A DNA stretch of 64,000 nt from Toxorhynchites rutilus septentrionalis. Taxonomy: Eukaryota; Arthropoda; Insecta; Diptera; Culicidae. The translations under genes were made by a program, and so were the position numbers. This document shows positions 20,721 through 30,539 of the stretch, one piece after another. Position 1 is the stretch's first letter; each line of letters starts with the position of its first letter. The stretch covers positions 113,520,035 to 113,584,034 of the forward strand of contig NC_073746.1 of the NCBI RefSeq assembly GCF_029784135.1, in the 5' to 3' direction. The notes under the pieces were generated by a model, which was given only the letters and a program-made list of their open reading frames with translations, searched no databases and was not told where the DNA came from.

Positions 20721-20945
20721 GTTATGTTTGTTCTTTGAACAAACGAGTTTTTAAAAAACACTTTATTATTCACTTTTCTTAAAGTCAAATACTTAAACCT
20801 CACTGCACCGATCTACACGCGAAAAAGAGGTTGAGCCACATGGCGCTAACTCTTTTATAGCCTAAAAATGCTGATTATTAGTTTTAGCTATCAACTCGTT
20901 CATTGGCGCGAAACGTGGCGTGATGCGCCTGTTGCTTTTCCTGAC
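20720..20945 (-). repeat. 5' LTR of the errantivirus, with promoter signals
   Basis: This 226-bp LTR carries a TATAAAAG box at 20852-20859 (minus strand), followed downstream by GATCGGTGCAGTGAGG, a plausible initiator region, and AATAAA at 20762-20767. It would drive the genomic RNA. It looks identical to 14431-14656. Confidence 0.92.
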
Positions 20946-20964
20946 GTGGCACTCAGACGTTTTC

Positions 20965-21088
20965 TCGTCTGAGAAAAATCGATTTTTGACGAACTTTTTT
21001 TTTCGAGATGACAGTAAATCTCGACGTTTCATGCAATTCTAAGACATTTGGCATCAGAAAAAACTTTTTTTTAAAGCCCCGATTGGGT
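20965..21088. mobile_element. MITE with GTGCCAATGAA ends, interior fragment
   Basis: CGACGTTTCATGCAATTCTA followed by AGACATTTGGCATCA matches interiors at 6657-7110 and 29826-30308. The fragment is bounded by the LTR element at the left and the DD37E transposase relic at the right. Confidence 0.5.
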
Positions 21089-21976
21089 CTTCTCGTCTTT
21101 GACTGTCTTCTTGCTCTTCCGAAGTTTCCGCTTCATTATTGCCCAGTACTGCTCCACCGGGCGCAGCTCCGGACAGTTTGGCGGGTTCATGTCCTTTGGA
21201 ACAAAATGGACAGAATTGACCTCATACCACTCCAGGACACTTTTAGAATAGTGGCATGATGCCAAATCTGACCAAAATAGCGGAGCTTCGTCGTGCTACT
21301 GCAAGAACGGCAAAAGGCGCTTCTCAAGGCACTCAGATTTGTAGAACTCGCCATTTACTGTGCCCTTTGTCACGAAAGGCTCACTCCTCAGTCCGCAAGA
21401 GCAGATGGCCTGCCAAACGAGTTATTTGGAGGCGAACTTCGACATTTTCTTCTTCTTAAATTTGTCGTCCACACCGAACCTGCTCTTGCCGGTGAAAAAC
21501 TCCAACGCCGGAAATGGCTTAAAATCGGCTTTTATATACGTTTCGTCGTCCATCACACAGCAGCCATATTTTGTCAGCATATTCTCGTAGAGCTTCCGTG
21601 CCCGAGTTTTAGCCGTCGATTGTCGCCGTTCATCGCGGTTTGGGAAGTTCTGTACCTTGTATGTATGTAGTCCAGCTCTCTTATTTGCATTCTGGACGTA
21701 GCTCTGCGAAATGCTGATCTTTTTAGCCAAATCACGGCTTGATACGTTGGGATTTGCTTTAATCATCCGCTTCACCTTTTCCTCCGTCTTTTTGTTCTCC
21801 GGTCCCGGTTTTCTTCCAGCTCCTTTGCCGTGGTCCAACGTCAACCGCTTCAACACTCTGGAGACGGTTGAATGGTGAATGTTCAACATTTTTCCCAACT
21901 GCCGGTGCGACAGGTCAGAAAATTCCAGGTGTTTGGAAAGAATTTGTTCTCTCGACTCGCGTTGGTTCACCTCCAT
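21089..21976 (-). pseudogene. DD37E (ITmD37E-type) transposase with two nonsense codons
   Basis: Read from the ATG at 21976, the frame carries paired helix-turn-helix domains (HRQLGKMLNIHHSTVSRVLK, then RDLAKKISISQSYV), a basic linker GRKPGPENKKTEEKVKR, and the catalytic core. The first Asp is in CVMDDETYIKADFK, the second in WSDLASCHYSKSVLEWYE, and the Glu in CPELRPVEQYW; 37 residues separate the last two. That spacing and these motifs fit the mosquito ITmD37E family. Two in-frame stops interrupt an otherwise continuous frame: TAA at 21424-21422 (where Tyr is expected) and TAG at 21298-21296. There is no frameshift. The C-terminus and 3' terminal repeat are cut off at about 21089 against an unrelated repeat. 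Confidence 0.8.
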
Positions 21977-22134
21977 TTTCGTTGAATCGAAAAACACGAC
22001 TTCGAGTTTGACAGCATGTAGACAATACACATCAATGAGAAAGTGTGCAAAATTTGGTTGATTTTTACCCAATGGTAAAAAAAAAGTTATGCCCTGTTGA
22101 ATGTGTCGCAATAATCTCGTGTTCGCCCTTTGTT

Positions 22135-22784
22135 AAAGGTGGAAGACATCAAACCAATTATTATATGCGAAATATATATGCGAAAACCAGAGTTGCATTG
22201 GGTTTATAAGGACTGTTTCGAAGGATACACGCGAAGAAAGTATTTTACACATATTCTTTATATGAAAGTTACACATTGGAACACATTTTTAGTAAATACT
22301 TATCTGAAGTTTACCAAAAAAAATTTATCATGTTCATCTTTCATAATCTCACAAGTTATGAATATACTGCATATAATCTCACAAAGTTATACATCACTGC
22401 TTTTCCAAGTAAAAATGATAACGACCAGTACGATACCCCTGTTCAAATTTAATACGAAATACAAAGGGTTAAAATTGGGTATATAAACCAGTATAAGGAT
22501 ACGCTGTAGTAAGGATGGAAAATAACAGAAAATGTCATGACTCTCAAATACTGGTATAGCATTTGTATAATATATATGATATTGCAATATAAATTCAACA
22601 TGAGCGAGCGAAACAAGGGACACGTTGCAAATAGGCACGCATTAAAGCTTTTCGCATACTTTGCCACATACTCGGCCTAGACCGAAAAAGATTCACGTTA
22701 TGCTCTCGGTTTTACTCTTAGAAAACACTTTCCAATTTCATTTTATAATGAGGCGTAATATTATCACGCATTTATACAACAGCA
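22135..22784. other. AT-rich, nothing recognised
   Basis: Short frames only; no family motif or terminal repeat seen. Confidence 0.35.
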
Positions 22785-22992
22785 CCAGTGGCTAGGGATT
22801 GCATTACCGTGCCAAAATTTCAATAACCGGTTATTCGGTAATGAAAATTTCTTTACCGGTAAAACCGGTAAATTGCCGGCGAAAAAATACTTTGAAATAA
22901 ACCATTTTCATGAAGAAACGACTTTTATTGATAATAATTAGTTTACAAGAAAACATTTTCCAAGTTTTTGCTACTTAGTAGCTACTTTGCTA

Positions 22993-23290
22993 CTACTTAG
23001 GGACAAAAATAATGTTAATTTTGTCGTTTTCTGATCTTAATTGGATCTCATGAACAAAATTTCCAGGAGAGAAAAACGCATATTCATAGTTCAATGATGT
23101 TGGGTGTACAGTACGAAAAGCATCGAATACTATTGTCATGTAGTTGCCCCTGATGCCCTCTGTTAATACCTTTGATTCCTGCAATCGTCGTTCAACTTTT
23201 CTCTTGATGCTCAACTATTTTGCAGGTTCTGCATCGTCCAATGGATATTTTCCCTCTTGTTGTCCAGCTACTGAAGTCTGAAGTCACGAA
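22993..23290 (-). pseudogene. hAT transposase C-terminal (dimerisation) relic
   Basis: The minus-strand frame contains HPTSLNYEYAFFSPGNFVHE followed by IQLRSENDKINIIFVPK. It aligns with the P-T-S-x-x-x-E-x-x-F-S-x-x-G block and the following R-L-x(7)-L-x-F-L of the hAT C-terminal domain. Upstream, after an in-frame stop near 23215, GKYPLDDAEPAK is still readable. No catalytic part remains. It lies inside a hAT element with intact ends, in agreement with the domain. Confidence 0.55.
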
Positions 23291-24079
23291 CGATTTCAAA
23301 TGCCTGCTTGATCAATGCATTCCGTGACATTTGATAGAAGACGCCGAAGTCATCATTTATTATGTCGCGACTCGATCTTGACGAATCGATTTTCTAAACG
23401 GCGTAGGGATCGATCCACTGATTAAATCGGTACCACAGAATCGATCTTTGAAAAACCAAATGTTTTTTCACAATATCTTTATTTACTCTATATGAGAGCC
23501 GTCTTTTCTTTAAACAGGGAATACAAATTTTATATTTCTATTCAAACATCAAAGACATTTAATTTTGTTACTCATTATAAAGGCCTAAAAAATTTAAAGC
23601 TCAGAAAAATTGCATCTTGAAATATGAATGCTCTGGGAAATGCAATTTGGTCATAGTCATAAATAAATTAATTGAAAATTATTACTAGAAATTCAACAAC
23701 AGGTATTTGTTCAGAACTCAGCTAGCAAACATCCCATAAATCCGTCCGTGCTACACTGAAAAACAAATCTATAAAAAGTTTTTCTGAGATCTAAAAAATC
23801 GGAAGAAAAAGATCGATCTTCGCAATTTTTTCGAGTACAAAGAATCGATCCAAAAAATCGAAATGGAAAAGATCGATCTTCTATAAATCGATCCAAGATC
23901 GCCCAATCCTAGTCACGACCACGAGCAGAATGATTATTCATATACGCAAACAAATCTGCCTACACAAAACGTTTATCCTTTCCTTCAGGGCTCCAAGCAG
24001 TCGCTTTGAAATTTCTGATGGTTGCTCCGATAGCTCTTCTAACATAAATTGCAATCCGACGTCAGGTTCATGAAGGGTG

Positions 24080-24480
24080 CAGTTCTTCCGCCATAGCATA
24101 GCTGGACCAGACGGTATCCCGTCTATTATTTTGAAGAAGTGTTCAAGCAACCTCTCGACACCGTTGAGCATCTTGTTCCGCCGCTCCATCCTCTGTGGTA
24201 CTTTTCCAAATGTGTGGAAGAAGTCATTCGTGTTCCCGGTATTCAAGAAGGGTTGCAGGAAGGACGTCAGGAAATACCGAGGAACTGCCTGCCTATGCGC
24301 TATCTCCAAACTGTTTGAGATAATTATTTTGGATTACAGTTCCCATGCTTGCAACAGCTACATTGCCGATGAACAACATGGATTCATGTCTAAGAGATCA
24401 TCGACTACAAATCTCGTTCGTCCCTCAAAAAAATGCATTCTATTGCTCTTAATTAACTTGAATAGTTACAGTAGTATATA
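24080..24480 (+). pseudogene. non-LTR (Jockey-like) reverse transcriptase fragment
   Basis: The frame contains AGPDGIPSIILKKCSSNLST, then FPNVWKKSFVFPVFKKGCRK, KYRGTACLCAISKLFE and DEQHGFMSKRSSTTNL. These are the early palm/finger blocks of Jockey/I-type retroposon reverse transcriptases (PDGIP, W--S-V-P--KKG, YR----L----K--E, QHGF---RST--NL). The catalytic Y/F-x-D-D block is not reached. After about 24430 the sequence turns into AT-rich DNA with a TAG-rich run near 24505-24530, possibly an internally deleted 3' UTR. Confidence 0.65.
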
Positions 24481-25266
24481 TTTATAATGTTGTAGTTTGT
24501 AGTGGTAGTATTATAAGTAGTAGTAGTAGTTATGAAGCATTAGGGCATCTATGTATAGCCTGTTGTCTTTGTAAATAAAGAATAGCAGTTCAACAGCGAT
24601 GAGAACTGGTTCGAGGGCATCAACCAATTCCTTTATCGTTGTCTGTTCTTTATCGCTGAAGCTTATACTGTGTCTCGCCTTCAGATCGAGCAGCTCTGAA
24701 GCTGAAGCTCGGAGGTCCTAGAATCGGCGCAACACTACCAGTTATGTTTTTTCGATCTTATTTTGATTCTCGAGTAATATTTCGAAGCGACATAAAGGCA
24801 AATATTATTGTAAAAATTAAATTACCGAAATTACCGGTTATTGATTGTAAAATTACCGGTAGTTCGGTAATGAAAAATGACCCCCGGTATTACCGGTAAA
24901 ACCGGTAACGGCAAAAACGGTTAACAATCCCTACCAGTGGCTATGTGGATAGCGTTGTCGTGTAAAACAGTTTTGCATTCTAGCCGGCATTGGCACGATC
25001 CCCGTTGACACACTTTGAATTTTTGACGTAGGACTACGTCTTTCATTTCTATACCGGGGTGTAAAATCAAAGTTTCGAAAACGAAAGCGTTACGCCGGAG
25101 ACCGAGATTTTGAGCGTTAATAGCTCTTAAACAACTGAACGAAATGGTATGATGAACACTTCATTCGAAAGATAAAATGTCTACGCGTCATATACTTGTT
25201 ACTTTTTCATTCAAAAACTTGTTTCAATAGCCTTAAAATTGCTTTCAAAATAGGCTATTGAAATCA

Positions 25267-25282
25267 CCAATCGGTATATAAG
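25267..25282 (+). promoter_or_regulatory. CCAAT box plus TATA box, promoter-like
   Basis: CCAAT at 25267-25271 is followed by TATATAAG at 25275-25282 and then a GC-rich stretch and ACTCAGTTATAATTGAAC, spacing typical of an RNA polymerase II core promoter. The nearby histone relics suggest a histone promoter origin. TATATAAG is retained in a related block at 51608-51615, while the block at 55771 has lost the whole CCAAT-TATA segment. Confidence 0.5.
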
Positions 25283-26409
25283 CGAGCGCCGCTCGTAAAC
25301 CCACTCAGTTATAATTGAACAGCGACTGGAGCATGTTGTCGCTGTTGTGATGAAGGTCACTTCGTTTATCATGAAAGCGCTGATGAAAGGTGTTACCAAG
25401 AGCCTGTTTGTACACCTTAGGCCAGAAGGGAATCCATCAGGAGGAGAGTGATGCCACGGTTCCGCTTGAAACATCGGAGCAGCCGACACACACACATACA
25501 CGCGCGAAATCCTCGTTGCTATCATCGTTGCTGAAAAATAATCTACCAGTTCCACTGGGAATTGAAAAATACATTAATGCGAAAGAGTTTATTTTAATGT
25601 TTTCTATCCATACAACACTGCAACCAAATACATTTGGTTTTGTGATTTTTCAATCAATCGCAATTGACAGGAAAGCTTCTATTATTTTCCCCCATCAGTA
25701 GATAATTTTCGTATCCAATGTTGGATGCATAACATGAAAAACGGAAAAATTTTCACATCGCCAAAATCATGTAATATTCGAGTAATCATTTGCTTCTTAC
25801 TCATATAATGCTGCGACCAAATACATTTCGTTTTGGATTTTTCAATCAAGTGTGATCAATGTAAGACCACGTCTTTCGGCAATTTATTAGAGGTGCAATG
25901 AATCTTGAGGAATTCCCGCTCTACGCGCACTGGCAAACGATGTTTACTCAACAATTTCTCAAGTGAGAAATGTGTGTTGTGAGAAAGGATTAGCGAACGC
26001 AAAAACGACAAACGGGAGAAAGAGATGTTTGGAGGTTGAAGAAAATTGGCAGAAAACATCTTCATTTTATCTTTCGAATAATGTGATTCATACCACTTCG
26101 TTTTGCCAGAAAGAGATTATTATTGCTCAAAGGAGGAATCGAGTCCTCCGAGGAAATAACCCAGAGTCGCCTATCGATTGCGGCATTCGTACACAAATAA
26201 TTTTATAATGCAGTTTCATCAAAGTGATTTCTTCGATATGGGGAAATATTCACTACATAATGTCATGTGTTTCATATTCTTCATTATCAAATCCAATATC
26301 CATGGCCCCTATCGGTATCGAATTATCATTGACACCACGATTTTCGCTAAATGCTCATTTCAGTTCGGCCTGCAAAAAACTTTTCTGAACTCTTATCCAT
26401 CAAATTTGG

Positions 26410-26425
26410 AGCCCTGAAAAGGGCC
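26410..26425 (-). terminator. histone mRNA 3' stem-loop (H3 copy 1)
   Basis: The minus strand reads GGCCCTTTTCAGGGCT, a six-pair stem with a TTTC loop (final G-T wobble), matching the histone pre-mRNA 3' processing hairpin. It sits about 20 bases past the end of the H3 pseudogene, as in real histone genes. Confidence 0.85.
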
Positions 26426-26446
26426 GTTGATTATATGCTAAGCTAA

Positions 26447-26807
26447 TATAGCACGCTCTCCACGGATACGATGGGCCAGCTGGATGTCCTTGGGCATGAT
26501 GTGACGCGTTTTGCATGGATAGCACACAGATTGGTATCTTCGAATAGGCCTCCTGCAGCGTCATAACCGCGGAACTTTGAAAGCGCAAAACGGTTTTGAA
26601 GTCCTGAGCAATTCCACGAATCAAATGCTGCAAAGGTAGATGGCGCATCAGCAATTCGGTCGACTTCTGATAGCGACGAATTTCACGCAAAGTTCCCGGT
26701 CGATAGCGATGTGGTCACACTCCTCGCGGCTGGTGCACTTATCCGAGCTGCTTTCGTGGTGCCTTACCACCGAAGGACTAACGAGCTGTGTGCTTGGTCC
26801 CACACAA
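26447..26807 (-). pseudogene. histone H3 pseudogene, copy 1
   Basis: Essentially the full H3 coding length is recognisable. The C-terminal two thirds reads [20 protein letters not shown], then [20 protein letters not shown], then degraded alphaN/C-terminal sequence ending like GERA. The N-terminal tail is visible only with stops: KHTAR, a TAG in place of Lys9, GGKAPRKQL, and further stops before PHRYRPGT. The initiator position reads TTG. Decay at many sites and frameshifts after SSAVM exclude a functional histone. Because a genuine stem-loop follows and promoter-like DNA precedes it, the source was gene-derived DNA, not a poly(A) retrocopy. The neighbouring two copies share its stops. Confidence 0.88.
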
Positions 26808-26963
26808 ACGAGTCCTCACGGTGCGAGAGTAGAGTAAGAAATGAACGAAAGCAAAGGAAGCATCATATTATAAACCATAAAAGTATAAAATGTAAACCCC
26901 ACCCTCTTTATTATATTCGTAGCTTAGCCTGAGAGAGAAACGAATAACATCGAAGTAAGTATA

Positions 26964-27215
26964 CAGTAATTTATTTGAATCCGGACACTTTGCGTTACAT
27001 TTAATATCATACCGCAGCCACAACATTTTATGCATGTTGAATTAATACGATTGATTAGTAACTATCAAGTAACTATCAAGTAGCTATCAGTAACTATATT
27101 AGTAACTATTAATCGCATAAATTCAACATGAAAAAAATGTTATGGCTGTGATATGATATTGAATGTAATGCAAAGTGTCCGGATTAAAAAGCGTCCGGAT
27201 TCAAAAACATTACTG
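26964..27215. mobile_element. palindromic MITE with CAGTAAT ends
   Basis: A 252-bp element flanked by TA. Arms of about 100 bp are near-complementary: GAATCCGGACACTTTGCGTT at the left against AATGCAAAGTGTCCGGATT at the right. The centre contains short TAGTAACTA and CAAGTAACTAT repeats. It is inserted immediately next to histone copy 1. A half-copy lies at 60566-60650. Confidence 0.75.
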
Positions 27216-27805
27216 TAAAAGAGAGTTAACTCGACTGAAAATTTTTCAGTTCGGCCTGCAAAAACGAAATTAATTGGAAGAGTACAGCATAATGCTTAAA
27301 CGTGAGTATGAGCTTCCCCATCTCACATTCCAATAAGATTAATGGGTTTCCAAGAGGGCGCGCTACATACGGATACGAATGATTTCAATAACCTGTTTTC
27401 GAAGCTATTATTAAGCTATTGAAACAATTTTTCAAGTCAATAGATAGCAATCATATAACTCTTGGACACTTTATCTTTTGTATGAAATTTGTATGAAATG
27501 ATCCGAAGCAGAATGAATCACGCTTAAAGAAGGGATGGATTTTTTCTTGGAATTTACTCAGCAAAAATAATCCCCTCGTCCCAACAATTAAAAACAACAA
27601 ACGGCAAACAGTCTCATCAAAGTGATTTCTTTGATATGGGGATATATTCACTACATCATGTCATATATTTCATATTCTTCATTATCAAATCCATATCCAT
27701 GGCACTTATCGGCATCGAATTATCATCGACACTACGATTTTCGCTAAATGCTTCTTCGGTTCGGCCTGCAAAATACTTTTCTGAACTCTTATCCATCAAA
27801 TTTGG

Positions 27806-27821
27806 AACCCTGAAAAGGGCC
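27806..27821 (-). terminator. histone mRNA 3' stem-loop (H3 copy 2)
   Basis: The minus strand reads GGCCCTTTTCAGGGTT; one stem pair is weakened relative to copy 1. The position after the H3 relic is conserved. Confidence 0.8.
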
Positions 27822-27841
27822 GTTGATTTTATGCTAAGCTA

Positions 27842-28201
27842 ATAGCACGCTCTCCTCGGATACGATGGGCCAGCTGGATGTCCTTGGGCATGATGTGACG
27901 TGTTTTGCATGGATAGCACACAGATTGGTATCTTCGAATAGGCCTCCTGCAGCGTCATAACCGCGGAACTTTGAAAGCGCAAATCGGTTTTGAAGTCCTG
28001 AGCAATTCCACGAATCAAATGCTGCAAAGATAGATGGCGGATCAGCAATTCGGTCGACTTCTGATAGCGACGAATTTCACGCAAAGTTCCCGGTCGATAG
28101 CGATGTGGTCACACTCCTCGCGGCTGGTGCACTTATCCGAGCTGCTTTCGTGGTGCCTTACCACCGAAGGACTAACGAGCTGTGTGCTTGGTCCCACACA
28201 A
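27842..28201 (-). pseudogene. histone H3 pseudogene, copy 2
   Basis: This is nearly the same as copy 1, with [20 protein letters not shown] and [16 protein letters not shown] intact, followed by the same degraded segment. The tail carries the same stop codons (TAG at Lys9, TAA and TGA further on). Some positions are closer to true H3 than copy 1 (FKTDLRF versus FKTVLRF; LLIR versus LLMR). Shared disabling changes show that the copies descend from one already dead gene. Confidence 0.88.
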
Positions 28202-28473
28202 ACGAGTCCTCACGGTGCGAGAGTAGAGTAAGAAATGAACGAAAACAAAGGAAGCATCTTATTATAAGCCATAAAAGTCCAGAATGTAAACCCCACCCTC
28301 TTTATTATATAAGCTTACTGTATACTTACTTCGATGTTATTCGTTTCTCTCTCAGAGTAAGCTACGAATATAATAAGGGTGGGGTTTACATTTTATACTT
28401 TTTTGGTTTATAAAATGACGCTTCCTTTGCTTTCGTTCATTTCTTACTCTACTCTCGCACCGTGAGGACTCGT

Positions 28474-28833
28474 TTGTGTGGGACCAAGCACACAGCTCGT
28501 TAGTCTTTCGGTGGTAAGGCACCACGAAAGCAGCTCGGATAAGTGCACCAGCCGCGAGGAGTGTGACCACATCGCTATCGACCGGGAACTTTGCGTGAAA
28601 TTCGTCGCTATCAGAAGTCGACCGAATTGCTGATCCGCCATCTACCTTTGCAGCATTTGATTCGTGGAATTGCTCAGGACTTCAAAACCGATTTGCGCTT
28701 CCAAAGTTCCGCGGTTATGATGCTGCAGGAGGCCTATTCGAAAATAACAATTTGTGTGCTGTCCATGCAAAACACGTCACATCATGCCCAAGGACATCCA
28801 GCTGGCCCATTGTATCCGAGGAGAGCTTGCTAT
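28474..28833 (+). pseudogene. histone H3 pseudogene, copy 3 (opposite strand)
   Basis: This is the plus-strand partner of copy 2. It reads [38 protein letters not shown], then [20 protein letters not shown], with the same tail stops and the same altered residues (H for K/R at several places). Private changes include ILTAVM-region substitutions and GAGAGCTTGC near the end. It faces copy 2 across a ~46-bp spacer, so transcripts across the junction would fold into a long hairpin. Confidence 0.88.
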
Positions 28834-28853
28834 TAGCTTAGCATAAAATCAAC

Positions 28854-28869
28854 TGCCCTTTTCAGGGCT
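28854..28869 (+). terminator. histone mRNA 3' stem-loop (H3 copy 3)
   Basis: The strand reads TGCCCTTTTCAGGGCT: the loop and inner stem are conserved and the outer base is changed. Confidence 0.78.
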
Positions 28870-29825
28870 CCAAATTTGATGGATAAGAGTTCAGAAAAGT
28901 TTTTTACAGACCAAACTGAAAGGAATATTTTCGTTTGGATGCCATTCAGCATCGAGAAAATTCCGGAAAGATCTAATCGTTGCTGAAAAATAATCTGCCA
29001 GTTCCCTGGGAATTGAAAAATACATTCATGCGAAAGAGTTTATGTTAATGTTTTCTAACCATATAACACAGCGACCAAATATTTTTCAATCAAGTGCTAT
29101 TAATAGGTGGTTATCGAGTTAGTATTAACCACTGGTGGGCTTCGAGTATCGAGGAAAATCTGAAAAGAATTAATTGTTGCTGAAAAATACTCTGCCAGTT
29201 CCCCTGGGAATTGAAAAATACATTGAAGCGAAATAGTTTATTCTAATGTTTTCTATCCATATAACACTGCAATCAAATACATTTGGTTTTGTGATTTTTC
29301 AATCAATCGCAATTAACAGGAATGCTTCTGAAAATTATTCTTCCCCATCAGTAGAAAATTTTCGTATCCAATATTGGATGCATAACATGAAAAACCTTGA
29401 GCCTCCAACGTAACGCTCTCGTTTTTGAAGTCACCCAAATATTTATTTATCCATTCATTCAGGATGGATTTAGATTCAACTTCAAACAAATGATCTCTAA
29501 ATCAACGCTAGTCCTACGTCACCCTTGCGGTTATACCATAGATATAACCCACTTCCTGTTTTTTTGTGAGTACAATTAAAAGAGAGATGAAAAAAGTAAA
29601 AGATGTCTGCTCCCACACATATAAACATTTTTAAGCTTTTGAAACTGATGCTCAATTCACTCTTCAGCACACGAAAAAACAATTTTTCTCCCGAAGATTA
29701 AATGTTTTCTGCCAAAGCTAGTTTGGGTGTAGATATAATACCAGAAACGCAAATGAATTAAGAACACCCCATTTATCAACATGTGCTTCACAAAAATCAT
29801 TGTTCTTTAGAGGAATAAATGTTTT

Positions 29826-30308
29826 TCAAAAAAACTCAAATTTTAACGTCTCTGACACTAATAAATGTCAGTTCGAATGAGCTAATATTTTGCATAGGGT
29901 ATATTATCGTGCAAATCAACACTTCATAGCAAGTTTCGAATGAAAAATCGAGATAACTTTTTTTTATTGGCACCCAGAACCGTACTTTTCGTTTCGTACT
30001 CCATAAAAGTCCCAGAGTGTCGATTTTTGACAAAAAAAATTTTTTCGTGATTACACTAGATCTCGACGTTTCATGCAATTCTAAGACATTTGGCATCAAA
30101 ATTTTTTTTCGAAAACCCCGATGTCCTTTACTGCCCACATGGGTGATTTTTCGATTTTCAAAAAACTCAAACTTTGACCCGCGCCACTCTCCCTTAAGTC
30201 CGATTGGGCTGATATTTTACATAGGGTGTTTTTTTCGAGGTTGTGAACATTTTTTATGGGGTAACTTTTTGAAATTCGAGATGACCATTTTCATTGGCAT
30301 CCTAATAC
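29826..30308. mobile_element. MITE with GTGCCAATGAA ends, copy 2
   Basis: CGACGTTTCATGCAATTCTA, AGACATTTGGCATCA and the right end GATGACCATTTTCATTGGCA match 6657-7110 in order. The left boundary is approximate. No coding capacity. Confidence 0.55.
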
Positions 30309-30539
30309 ACTATACACAAACCTCTCGCTTGAGTACTTTTTGTTATTTTTAAGCTCATTTACTATAATGAATGAGTATGTCAAAAAATGTGCTAAAAATT
30401 AATTTTGGGTGCACTGAAGATCGTTTTCAGCTGGTTTGAGGTATCGTACTAGCACATTTTACGATATCATTGCAATACACAATTCGATCGATTTTCAATC
30501 AGTATGTGCAGTACAAACAAATTGAGCTCATAAACACCC

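Larger units (their letters stand above)
14431..20945 (-). mobile_element. Ty3/gypsy errantivirus, full length, minus strand
   Basis: The 6.5-kb element has two 226-bp LTRs that look identical, a tRNA-Ser primer-binding site, a polypurine tract and three genes in the order gag, pol, env. All three frames are uninterrupted. The tRNA-Ser primer and gene order resemble the 17.6/297 branch of errantiviruses. The flanking four bases are TTGG and GTGG, so the target duplication is imperfect (3 of 4) or the LTR edge is off by a base. The similar LTRs and open frames suggest recent insertion. Nothing in the sequence shows whether it is expressed. Confidence 0.92.
22793..24933. mobile_element. hAT element with perfect 8-bp target duplication
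   Basis: The ends begin TAGGGATTG on both sides (the right end read inward), followed by multiple ACCGGTAA sub-terminal units. CCAGTGGC is present exactly at 22785-22792 and 24934-24941, the 8-bp duplication typical of hAT. The 2.1-kb interior holds a transposase C-terminal relic (22993-23290 minus), a reverse-transcriptase relic (24080-24480) and, around 23.38-23.92 kb, sequence rich in repeated GATCGAT units with partly inverted ends, probably another nested element. Confidence 0.85.
27795..28880. repeat. head-to-head inverted duplication of the H3 unit
   Basis: The left arm (27795-28315) and right arm (28362-28880) are inverted copies with strong identity across the H3 pseudogene, its upstream AT-rich region (ACCCCACCCTCTTTATTATA and complement) and the stem-loop. 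About 46 bp separate them, including TTACTGTATACTTACTTCG, which is the reverse complement of the DNA flanking histone copy 1. Confidence 0.8.
25022..29523. repeat. composite histone-derived repeat block
   Basis: The block begins TTGACGTAGGACTACGTC and ends TAGTCCTACGTCACCC. It contains a CCAAT-TATA promoter-like segment (25267-25282), three H3 pseudogenes with 3' stem-loops, and repeated ~125-bp units starting AATAATCTGCCAGTTCC near 25540, 28985 and 29190. A shorter relative without H3 lies at 55771-57090. It is probably several units joined by duplication and inversion rather than one element. Confidence 0.6.

Noticed and set aside
25211..25555. Possible H2A or H2B pseudogene after the TATA box (25340-25480 and 56060-56180)
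   Set aside because: GTGCACC-TTAGGCC-AGAAGGGAAT faintly recalls the H2A loop region, but the match is too short and broken to support.
26640..26837. Conserved frame repeated three times at 26640-26837, 28034-28231 and 28444-28641
   Set aside because: It is the antisense shadow of the H3 pseudogene tails. Conservation follows from recent duplication of the DNA.
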